Shown here: piece after piece, positions 1 to 5,945 of the stretch
How the letters are laid out: each line of letters starts with the position of its first letter
Numbering within the stretch: the first letter of the stretch is position 1
From: Kiritimatiellales bacterium
GTDB taxonomy: Bacteria; Verrucomicrobiota; Kiritimatiellia; Kiritimatiellales; Pontiellaceae
DNA: 6,388 nt
Direction: 5' to 3'
Assembly (NCBI GenBank): GCA_021734595.1
Contig: JAIPIO010000232.1
Span: 1-6,388, forward strand
Notes under the pieces: generated by a model
The model's input: only the letters and a program-made list of their open reading frames with translations
Told to the model about the DNA's origin: nothing
The model's database searches: none
Program-made: the position numbers and the translations under genes

Positions 1-2142
1 GCCTACTGGTGGCAGAACGAAGAGTTTGTCCTGACGCCGATCACCAAGGACCGCAAGACGCGCACGTATTTGAGCTTCAGCCCGGACGGCAAACGCTTGG
101 CCGTGGTGGAGAGCGGATACCTCCTGCGCTCGTTTAAGCCGGACGGCACCTATGGGCGCGTACTCAAGGCTTCGCCGTTTGAAATCCACTACGACTGGGC
201 GCCGGACAGTCGTTGGCTGGTCTGTTCCTCCAAGGACAGCTGGGGCAACAGCGATGTGTGGATCGTTGACGATACGGGTGAACAAAGGCCGTTCAACCTG
301 TCGCGCCATCCAAACTGGGACGGCAACGCACGCTGGTCGCCCGATGGGAAGATTATCGCGTTTGTGGGTCGGCGCTACGACAAGGAGACGGATATCTTTT
401 ATGTCTGGCTGCAGCGCGAAGACGAGGTGCGCGACAGCCGCGATCGCAAACTGAAAGAGGCGCTGGAGGCCATGGAATCGGGGCGCGGCAAAAAACCGGC
501 GGACACTTCTGAAAAACCTGGCAAGAAGAACGGAAATGGTGGCGAAGAAACGGAAACCAAACCGGAACAGCCTAATAAAGAAAAAAAGAAATCCGGCGGG
601 GTCAGGATAGATTTTAACGGACTGGCCGAGCGCATTCATCGCATCCATATTGGCGGCACCCCCGACGATCTGTTCTGGTCGTTCGACTCCAAGGCACTCG
701 CGTTCAAGTCGACGATCAACGGAAAAAAAGGGACGTATAAGGTGGTCTTCCCGCATCATTTGAAGCCGGACTTCATGATCAAAGATACCGGTACCTATGC
801 CCGCTGGATCAAAAAAGGCAGCAAGATTATGTGGCTCAATGACGGTGTGCCGGCGGCCTATACGGAAAAGTATCCGTTCAAGGTGTTTCAGGAAACCAAT
901 GTTGCCGACTACCGGCGGTTGGCGTTCCGCCTGATCTGGCGGCGCTTCCGCGACCGGTTCTACGATCCTGAGATGAACAATCTTGATTGGGAGGCCGTGC
1001 GCCTGAAATACGAAGACGCTGCAGCGAACAGCGGAAGCTGGGAATGTTTTGAGCGGGTGGCGGAAATGCTGATGGGTGAGCTGAATGCGTCGCACATTGC
1101 GTTTGAACAGACCAAGGATTCGCGCAAGGAGTGGAACCCGGAATACACCGCGCGGCAGGGATGGAGCAAGCGCACGGCTGCGCTCGGATTGTATTTCGAT
1201 GTTGCGCATGGCGGACCGGGCTTGAAGGTGAGCCATGTCGTGAGCGACAGCGCCGCCGACCGGGCGGAGCAATCGGTCCGTCCCGGCGAAATCCTGCTGG
1301 CGATCGACGGCATGGAAATCGGGCCGGGAACAGACCTCCCCACGGTGCTCAATGGTCGCTATCCGCGCACTGTCACGTTGCGGGTGCAGGGGACTGACGG
1401 GGCAGAACGCAATGTGGAAGTGGAAGAGGAAAGCTTTGAGAACCTGCGTAAGCTGGTGCGCAAGGAGTGGATGGATTCCAACCGTGCGAAGGTTGAGCAG
1501 CAGAGTAACGGGCGTCTGGGCTACCTCGATATCAAGGCGATGGACTTTGCCAGCCTGCGGCAGTTTGAGAAGGAAATCTATGCCCGCGGCTTCGGCAAGA
1601 GCGGACTGGTGATCGATGTACGCAACAATCCGGGCGGATTTATTTCCGACTACCTGCTGGCGATTCTCTGCCACCCCGGCCACGCCGTCACCGTTCCGCG
1701 CGACGGCGAAAAATGCTACCAGCAGGGCTACCTCCCGTCGGCGGCCTGGTTTAAGCCGATCGTGGTGTTGTGCAATGAATATTCCACCAGCAATGCCGAA
1801 ATCTTCAGCCACGCCATTAAAACAATGGGGCGCGGAAAGATTGTTGGTGTACCCACCCAGCGGGCGGTGATTTCAACCAATACCGAAAAAATTCTCGATG
1901 TCGGAAACATCCGCATGCCGCACCGCGGGTGGTTCACGCTGCCCGATGGCCTGGACATGGAGCACAAACCCTGTGTGCCGGACTATATTGTCCGCACCAA
2001 GCCCGGCGACATTCCCGCAGGCCGCGATGCACAGCTTGAAAAAGCGGTTGAGGTTTTGCTCGACGAGATCAAATCCGGCGGAGCGGTCAAGACACCCAAA
2101 CCGGTCTATGCCGCCGAGCTGCGGAAGGAAGAAAATAAATAG
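1..2142 (+). CDS. Tricorn-like S41 serine peptidase with beta-propeller and PDZ domains (5'-truncated)
   Basis: The frame is open from base 1 (first residues AYWWQNEEFVLTPITK), so the gene starts upstream and about a third of a typical tricorn homologue is missing, including any signal peptide. Residues are numbered from codon 1-3. Residues 23-150 carry PD40/WD40-like propeller repeats (FSPDGKRLAVV, WSPDGKIIAFV). Residues 150-200 are a Lys/Glu/Gly-rich insertion. After a last blade, the helical core begins near residue 303 (FRDRFYDPEM). Ser364-His365 (codon 1093-1095) match the tricorn Ser-His pair. A PDZ domain spans about 390-470 (PGEILLAIDG). The S41 core contains NEYSTSNAEIF, with Ser597 (codon 1789-1791) as predicted nucleophile, and Glu654 (codon 1960-1962) in DMEH as the likely third catalytic residue. 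The expected role is ATP-independent cleavage of peptides or proteins, probably in the periplasm; physiological substrates are unknown. Gln620-Arg621 replace an aromatic-Gly pair I expect in 'GxPTxGAVIS'. A TTG at 70 lies mid-propeller and is not the start. Confidence 0.9.
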   Translation, partial: AYWWQNEEFVLTPITKDRKTRTYLSFSPDGKRLAVVESGYLLRSFKPDGTYGRVLKASPFEIHYDWAPDSRWLVCSSKDSWGNSDVWIVDDTGEQRPFNLSRHPNWDGNARWSPDGKIIAFVGRRYDKETDIFYVWLQREDEVRDSRDRKLKEALEAMESGRGKKPADTSEKPGKKNGNGGEETETKPEQPNKEKKKSGGVRIDFNGLAERIHRIHIGGTPDDLFWSFDSKALAFKSTINGKKGTYKVVFPHHLKPDFMIKDTGTYARWIKKGSKIMWLNDGVPAAYTEKYPFKVFQETNVADYRRLAFRLIWRRFRDRFYDPEMNNLDWEAVRLKYEDAAANSGSWECFERVAEMLMGELNASHIAFEQTKDSRKEWNPEYTARQGWSKRTAALGLYFDVAHGGPGLKVSHVVSDSAADRAEQSVRPGEILLAIDGMEIGPGTDLPTVLNGRYPRTVTLRVQGTDGAERNVEVEEESFENLRKLVRKEWMDSNRAKVEQQSNGRLGYLDIKAMDFASLRQFEKEIYARGFGKSGLVIDVRNNPGGFISDYLLAILCHPGHAVTVPRDGEKCYQQGYLPSAAWFKPIVVLCNEYSTSNAEIFSHAIKTMGRGKIVGVPTQRAVISTNTEKILDVGNIRMPHRGWFTLPDGLDMEHKPCVPDYIVRTKPGDIPAGRDAQLEKAVEVLLDEIKSGGAVKTPKPVYAAELRKEENK

Positions 2143-2146
2143 CGTT

Positions 2147-4297
2147 TCAGTTTTCTTCAATCACCAGCCGGATGAATTGCCGGTTTTTCCCGGTGGTGTC
2201 TATTCGGTTGGTGAGTGCATTGAAACCATTGGTGAGCGATCCTGTTCCCGCAATCATGTATCCCGAGTTTTTCCAATCATTGGAAATCAGGTATTCCGTT
2301 GTTTCGAGGAAGTAGCGCAGGCCGCTGTCGCCGGTTCGTTTGGCATGAATGTATTCCACCGCATCGCCGTTTATTCCAAAGCTTGGAATGCGGCCGAGGC
2401 TGGCTGAATTGGTGGGATTTCCGTCCAGACCGAATTCATACAGGTTTATGAGTCCATCGTCGTCGTCATCATTGTCTGGCCCGCCCGGAAGCCGGAAATC
2501 ATCAGCCCAGTTTTCATAGGGGGTGGGGCGGGGAGAGCGCTCAAGCTCGATCATGTGGAAGACATCATCCAGCGAGTCGGTGTTGACCAGCGCAAGATCG
2601 GAGCCGTTCGGGCCGTTGTGCGCCATGACGGCGTTGGTCAGGGTTACGGAAACTGTTTTCCAGGATGAATCGCCGACGCAGGTTACGCTCAAAGCCGTGG
2701 CAAAACCGTTTGTTCCGGCATCGTATTGCAGCGCCCATGTCGAACCGGCAATCTGGTCATAGTAGATCACTTTTAAGGCAACCTCTTCCGCCGGATCGGC
2801 GAAAAGGTCGTCGTCGCACATGAAATACATGGCGTTCTTCCCGGCGGCATGCTCGAAGCTGCGGGCGAAACGTCCGTAGGGTTCGTTGGTGGATCCGACC
2901 CGCCAAAGCCCCTTGCTGGTTCCGTTGGGATCATACTGGGTAATATGCCGCCGGTAGTTCCGGTCGATGACGTTCCAGACGCAGTCGTTCAGACCGGTGG
3001 AATCCAGCAGATAGACGTTGCCGGTTTTTGTGGTTACCGCAACGGTGTCTTCATTCGTGGCGCCGCAGGCAGCAAATTCCGCCAAGATGGCATTGATTCT
3101 CGCGGTGTTGTCTTTGTTCACCGATCCATAGGTGCCCGCAGGAAAACGGACGGAGTCTGAATAGTCCAGTACGTCCCGCAATGCAATGAAGGCATGCGTT
3201 GCCTTTCCCGGTTTCTTCTGGAAGGAGTGCCGGGTGGAAAACCCGAAGGCCTCGTTGTAGTTGCCCGTCAGTATGTAGTCAGGTTTGGTTTCCCACGCAT
3301 CAAGGCCGCGGTCCACACTGGAAACGGCGGTCCAGTAATAATGCCATTTCAGGGCCTGCCGGGCCATTGGCGTTTCAGCCCACTTGGTATCATTATGTTC
3401 GCCCCGGACGAACTCCGGGTTGCCGTCATGGCGAAGCGGGGTGCCGTATCCATAGAAATCGGCCCGCTGGTCGTCGTCCTGATCCTGTTCATTGTTGGCC
3501 ATGTAGCCGATGGCAATGGTGAACTGCTGTTTGCGGAACTGAACGTTATGGTTTTGCCGCAGCCATCCGGCATAGAGCATTTCACCGCGCAAGCGATCGG
3601 ATACACCGGTCAGTTCGTTGGTGTCGCTGCCGTTATAATCATCTGCGTTCCATAGAAACCTGATTTCCCGCGTCTCGGGATGGGCATGAAATGCATCGAG
3701 AAAGGCAGTGGTCATTTCCTGCATGAAGGCGGCGTACTGGTCGCTGCTAATGTTGTACTGGGGATCGACGGGCATGCCCTTGTAGAGTTGCCGGTCTCCG
3801 GTTGACCCGAATGCCGGCTGGAAGAATGCGATTCGCGCCCGTTTATCTTCAGGCAGTCTCGCCATATAGTCCGCCAGTGCATCAAAATAGTTGGTTACAT
3901 AGGTTTTATAATCGGCATCCAGATAGTAGGGGAAATCACCATTATCCGTGACAACTAGGGGTACGCCACTGGTGTAGATCCAGTCCGGTGCGTGCGGGCC
4001 GGTCCAGAACGAACCGTAGTAATAGTAGCCGTTGTTCCGCGCCCGGGTCAGCACCGTGTCCAGCTCGCTGAAATCGAACACGCCCTGGGAGGGTTCCATG
4101 TTGGACCATCTCGGTCGGCCCGCTTCGCCGGCAATGCAGTTGGTGTAGGCCGTTAGGTCAAACACATTCCCAAAGGTGTTGACCCACACCCCGGCATAGT
4201 CGGGGCGTCGGGTGAGGTAATCCCCGTAACCAAGGCAGGCGAACATTGCCGTAAATGTCGTCATGCAGAGCAATATATGTGTCTGGAGTGTTCTCAT
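2147..4297 (-). CDS. Secreted multidomain protein, probable glycoside hydrolase (clan A-like TIM barrel)
   Basis: 716 aa. Residues 1-25 form a signal peptide (Arg2, then the hydrophobic stretch ILLCMTTFTAMFACLGYG), so the product is exported. Residues about 35-415 read like a GH5/GH42-type barrel: RWSNMEPSQGVFDF followed by LDTVLTRARNNGYYYYGSFW and GPHAPDWIY matches the usual 'W..lEP..G.YdF..lD' opening of beta-1/beta-2. Later strands are IAFFQPAFGSTGD, IRFLWNADD, FVRGEHND and YILTGNYNEAFG. Catalytic acids cannot be fixed by eye; Asp169, Glu300 and Glu349 are candidates. Residues about 475-590 look like a carbohydrate-binding beta-sandwich (YFMCDDDLF, WALQYDAG, SSWKTVSVTL). Residues 608-630 are an Asp-rich calcium-binding-like linker, and 640-716 a beta-rich domain ending in QFIRLVIEEN. 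Family and substrate are not identified. The ATG at 4297 is preferred over Met12 because it supplies the charged n-region. No Shine-Dalgarno sequence is visible. The stop lies 4 bp from that of the convergent peptidase. Confidence 0.8.
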   Translation of the reverse strand: MRTLQTHILLCMTTFTAMFACLGYGDYLTRRPDYAGVWVNTFGNVFDLTAYTNCIAGEAGRPRWSNMEPSQGVFDFSELDTVLTRARNNGYYYYGSFWTGPHAPDWIYTSGVPLVVTDNGDFPYYLDADYKTYVTNYFDALADYMARLPEDKRARIAFFQPAFGSTGDRQLYKGMPVDPQYNISSDQYAAFMQEMTTAFLDAFHAHPETREIRFLWNADDYNGSDTNELTGVSDRLRGEMLYAGWLRQNHNVQFRKQQFTIAIGYMANNEQDQDDDQRADFYGYGTPLRHDGNPEFVRGEHNDTKWAETPMARQALKWHYYWTAVSSVDRGLDAWETKPDYILTGNYNEAFGFSTRHSFQKKPGKATHAFIALRDVLDYSDSVRFPAGTYGSVNKDNTARINAILAEFAACGATNEDTVAVTTKTGNVYLLDSTGLNDCVWNVIDRNYRRHITQYDPNGTSKGLWRVGSTNEPYGRFARSFEHAAGKNAMYFMCDDDLFADPAEEVALKVIYYDQIAGSTWALQYDAGTNGFATALSVTCVGDSSWKTVSVTLTNAVMAHNGPNGSDLALVNTDSLDDVFHMIELERSPRPTPYENWADDFRLPGGPDNDDDDDGLINLYEFGLDGNPTNSASLGRIPSFGINGDAVEYIHAKRTGDSGLRYFLETTEYLISNDWKNSGYMIAGTGSLTNGFNALTNRIDTTGKNRQFIRLVIEEN
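2270..2286. repeat. Perfect TTTCCAAT-C-ATTGGAAA palindrome inside the glycoside hydrolase gene
   Basis: A perfect 8-bp inverted repeat with a one-base centre. It has the same TTTCCAA-N3-TTGGAAA pattern as the intergenic palindromes, but lies in coding sequence, over residues 671-676 (ISNDWK) of the minus-strand gene. It may be coincidental coding of a conserved 'DW.NSG' segment or a copy of the same repeat. Confidence 0.5.
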
Positions 4298-4345
4298 TTA
4301 AAACTAAAGCTGACATCATAGCTGTTCATTTGGAAGGAAAAATGG

Positions 4346-4424
4346 TTTCCAATGACTGGAAGTTTCTGCCGTGGAATGTCCAAGGATTGGAAGCTGCGGG
4401 CGTTATGTTTCCAACAGTTGGAGA
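4346..4424. repeat. Three TCCAA-N3-TTGGA palindromes at exact 31-bp spacing
   Basis: Three imperfect palindromes lie in the divergent intergenic region: TTTCCAATGACTGGAAG (4346-4362), TCCAAGGATTGGA (4379-4391) and TTTCCAACAGTTGGAGA (4408-4424). Their centres are 4354, 4385 and 4416, exactly 31 bp apart, close to three helical turns, so all would face the same side of the DNA. The first two 31-bp units also agree at about 20 of 31 positions, while the third matches only in its palindrome. The array could be an operator for one or both flanking genes, or a copy of a dispersed short repeat. Seen directly: the palindromes and the spacing. Function is inferred. Confidence 0.7.
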
Positions 4425-4456
4425 ATAGTTTACAGATAAGGGAAGCCAAGTGTGAC

Positions 4457-4496
4457 CTTGCATCTAAATGCCACGATCGTGGGAGTTAGATGCAAG
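4457..4496. promoter_or_regulatory. Nested 40-nt hairpin in the leader of the SGNH hydrolase gene
   Basis: Perfect 11-bp arms CTTGCATCTAA (4457-4467) and TTAGATGCAAG (4486-4496) enclose a second perfect palindrome CCACGATCGTGG (4471-4482), separated by 3-nt internal bulges. As RNA it would form an 11-bp stem, a small internal loop and a 4-bp stem capped by GATC. It ends 10 nt before the AAGGAG ribosome binding site, and its right arm contains the rejected ATG at 4490. No U-tract follows, so a simple terminator is unlikely. A regulatory leader hairpin or an operator are both possible. Confidence 0.6.
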
Positions 4497-4506
4497 ATGA
4501 CGTAAA

Positions 4507-4512
4507 AAGGAG
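4507..4512 (+). promoter_or_regulatory. Ribosome binding site of the SGNH hydrolase gene
   Basis: AAGGAG lies 7 nt before ATG 4520. It decides the start against the in-frame ATG at 4490, which has no such site and sits within the leader hairpin. Confidence 0.8.
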
Positions 4513-4519
4513 AAACAGG

Positions 4520-5302
4520 ATGATTACAAGCAGACGTTGTATTTTTGGACTTACGTTGATTGCGGTTTTGTTTGCTGGCGGATTTGCCGATGCGGCAAAG
4601 AAAAAGAAAAATGAACCGGCCTACACCCCGGAAGAAGGTTCGGCTGAACTGGACAAAAAGGCCAAGCGGGCGAAACGACCGAAAAAGCCAAAAGAGAAGG
4701 TCGTGATTGATCCGAGCCTGCCGAACGTGCTGATTATCGGCGATTCGATTTCGATCGGCTACACGCCCAAGGTGCGCGAACTGCTCAAGGGCAAGGCCAA
4801 CGTGATCCACAATCCCGGTAACGCCCAGGGAACCACGTTGGGGCGCGAAAAGCTGAGCGATTGGCTGGGCGACACCCAATGGGATGTGATCCATTTCAAC
4901 TGGGGACTGCACGACCTCAAGCATGTGACGGAGGCTGGAACATCGAAGAATTCCAACGACCCCGCCGATCCGCAGCAGGCCGATCTGGCAACCTACACCG
5001 CCAACATGGAAATTCTGGCGAAGCAGTTGAAGGCCAACGGCGCTAAACTTATATTTGCGACCACCACGCCATATCCGGCGGGTGTCAAGCCGTGCCGCAA
5101 GCCGGAATATGCTGGGCAGTACAACGCCGCTGCGTTGAAAATCATGAAGGCGAATGGCATTGTGGTGGACGACTTGCATGGGCTGATTCTGCCGCGCATG
5201 GCGGAACTTCAGAAGCCGGTGAATGTGCACTTTAACCCGGAAGGCTCGCAGCTGATGGCCGAGCAGGTGGTGAAATATATTCTGACAGCGCTTGGAAAAT
5301 AG
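4520..5302 (+). CDS. Secreted SGNH/GDSL-type hydrolase (esterase-like)
   Basis: 260 aa. The signal peptide MITSRRCIFGLTLIAVLFAG has probable cleavage after ADA (residue 25). A very Lys-rich linker (27-60) leads into the SGNH fold. Block I is VLIIGDSISIGY with nucleophile Ser76. The block II region is HNPGNAQGTT (Gly100/Gly104). Block III is HFNWGLHDLK, where His131-Asp132 occupy the usual Asn-Asp position. Block V is NVHFNPEGS with catalytic His237. The Asp normally three residues before that His is Val234, so this looks like a Ser-His dyad or a family with a relocated acid. Expected role: hydrolysis of ester groups, such as acetyl groups on glycans, outside the cytoplasm. The divergent glycoside-hydrolase-like gene fits carbohydrate de-esterification, but the substrate is inferred. 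The ATG at 4520 was chosen because AAGGAG lies 7 nt upstream and the signal peptide starts there. An in-frame ATG at 4490 lies in a hairpin stem. Confidence 0.88.
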   Translation: MITSRRCIFGLTLIAVLFAGGFADAAKKKKNEPAYTPEEGSAELDKKAKRAKRPKKPKEKVVIDPSLPNVLIIGDSISIGYTPKVRELLKGKANVIHNPGNAQGTTLGREKLSDWLGDTQWDVIHFNWGLHDLKHVTEAGTSKNSNDPADPQQADLATYTANMEILAKQLKANGAKLIFATTTPYPAGVKPCRKPEYAGQYNAAALKIMKANGIVVDDLHGLILPRMAELQKPVNVHFNPEGSQLMAEQVVKYILTALGK

Positions 5303-5310
5303 TTTTCCAA
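5292..5310. repeat. Perfect inverted repeat centred on the SGNH gene stop codon
   Basis: TTGGAAAA (5292-5299) and TTTTCCAA (5303-5310) flank the stop codon TAG (5300-5302) as a perfect 8-bp inverted repeat with a 3-bp centre. It has the half-sites of the TTTCCAA/TTGGAAA palindrome in reversed (outward) order. Its right arm is shared with the stem-loop that follows, so the two structures are mutually exclusive as RNA. Confidence 0.55.
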
Positions 5311-5342
5311 TGCTTGGGAACCGCCGTTTCCCGGGCATTGGA
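5306..5342 (+). terminator. 15-bp stem-loop after the SGNH gene (terminator-like, no U-tract)
   Basis: Positions 5306-5320 pair with 5328-5342: a 15-bp stem including two G-U wobbles, with a 7-nt loop CCGCCGT. It starts 3 nt past the stop codon and separates the hydrolase gene from the next transcription unit. The bases after it (TGTCAGAAAGG) are not U-rich, so it is not a textbook intrinsic terminator. It may protect or process the mRNA 3' end, or belong to the TTTCCAA palindrome family, whose motif forms the left arm. Confidence 0.5.
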
Positions 5343-5358
5343 TGTCAGAAAGGATGTT

Positions 5359-5388
5359 TTGCAATCGTTCAATGGGTATGTTTATATA
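5359..5388 (+). promoter_or_regulatory. Weak sigma-70-like promoter candidate for the motor-like operon
   Basis: TTGCAA (5359-5364) and TATATA (5383-5388) are separated by 18 bp, each matching four of six consensus positions. It sits between the stem-loop and the ribosome binding site, in the expected place, but would give a leader of only about 12 nt. The call is tentative. Confidence 0.3.
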
Positions 5389-5396
5389 GCGAGCAT

Positions 5397-5401
5397 GGAG
5401 G
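5397..5401 (+). promoter_or_regulatory. Ribosome binding site of the MotA/ExbB-like gene
   Basis: GGAGG lies 6 nt before ATG 5408. The nearby ATG at 5395 opens only a three-codon frame (M-E-A-stop), so 5408 is the start. Confidence 0.75.
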
Positions 5402-5407
5402 CGTGAT

Positions 5408-5923
5408 ATGAAACCGTTGCATTTCTTTTTTATGATTATTGGAATCCTGATTATCGGGGCAGTCGTTTATTTGGCTGCCATCGGTGTTCAGGAGACGAAA
5501 CCGTTAGGCTCAACAGAGGAGGAAGTACCCATGGTCAGTGCAGAAGCGCTCAGTGAAATTACCACCCAAACCGCCGGGATGGGGCAGATGTTGTCGTGGG
5601 CGGTCATCGCCTTCGCCATTATCCTGCAGACGATATCGTGGGTATCGGCAACCTATAAGTTTGCGCAGATCAAGCGTGCGGAAATGTCGCTGGAGCACCG
5701 CTTTCAGCAACTGGAGGCGATTGAGATCTATTTCGACCTGCCGCTCTATTTCGGTCTGCTGGGAACGGTGATGTCGTTCATATTGATTACCCTGCATCCG
5801 GATGCGGGACTGATGTTCGCCTATGTTTCGACTGCACTGGGGATCGTGGTGTCGGTTATCCTGCGCCTCTCCTACCTGACTCCGTACAAGCAGGATCTCA
5901 TCGCCCAGCGCGCATCAGACTAA
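5408..5923 (+). CDS. Four-helix inner-membrane protein, MotA/TolQ/ExbB-like
   Basis: 171 aa. Predicted membrane helices are about 6-27 (FFFMIIGILIIGAVVYLAAI), 61-82 (MLSWAVIAFAIILQTISWVS), 110-129 (DLPLYFGLLGTVMSFILITL) and 134-156 (GLMFAYVSTALGIVVSVIL). An acidic loop (28-60) lies between helices 1 and 2, and a charged loop (84-108, KFAQIKRAEMSLEHRFQQLE) between helices 2 and 3. The last two helices resemble the MotA/TolQ/ExbB proton-channel core: 'LGLLGTVxGfI', then a short loop, then 'F..v..AL..T..Gl'. Thr120 and Ser141/Thr142 are where pore-lining hydroxyls would be expected. Length is shorter than TolQ/ExbB (about 220-240 aa) and the cytoplasmic loop is reduced. The assignment is by motif and topology, not by clear full-length similarity. 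GGAGG lies 6 nt before the ATG. The next gene follows after 22 bp, resembles ExbD/TolR at its N-terminus, and supports a two-component motor. Alternative: an unrelated four-helix protein. Confidence 0.8.
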   Translation: MKPLHFFFMIIGILIIGAVVYLAAIGVQETKPLGSTEEEVPMVSAEALSEITTQTAGMGQMLSWAVIAFAIILQTISWVSATYKFAQIKRAEMSLEHRFQQLEAIEIYFDLPLYFGLLGTVMSFILITLHPDAGLMFAYVSTALGIVVSVILRLSYLTPYKQDLIAQRASD

Positions 5924-5945
5924 CTTCCGACTGAAAGTGTGAATC

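Noticed and set aside
70..72. TTG at 70 as start of the peptidase gene
   Set aside because: The frame is open to base 1 and the upstream residues continue the propeller; the true start is outside the window.
448..600. Lys/Glu-rich low-complexity stretch as a frameshift or insertion
   Set aside because: The frame stays open, and such charged insertions between propeller and core are, as I recall, usual in this peptidase family.
4346..4424. CRISPR array, because of the 31-bp periodicity
   Set aside because: Only the short palindromes recur; there are no identical repeats of 24 bases or more, no distinct spacers and no cas genes.
4490..4519. In-frame ATG at 4490 as start of the SGNH hydrolase (10 extra residues)
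   Set aside because: It lies inside the right arm of the leader hairpin, has no ribosome binding site, and would put charged residues before a clean signal peptide. ATG 4520 has AAGGAG 7 nt upstream.
4430..5338. 302-codon open frame on the minus strand
   Set aside because: It is antisense to the SGNH hydrolase gene, lacks recognisable domains, and the plus-strand frame has clear catalytic motifs, a signal peptide and a ribosome binding site.
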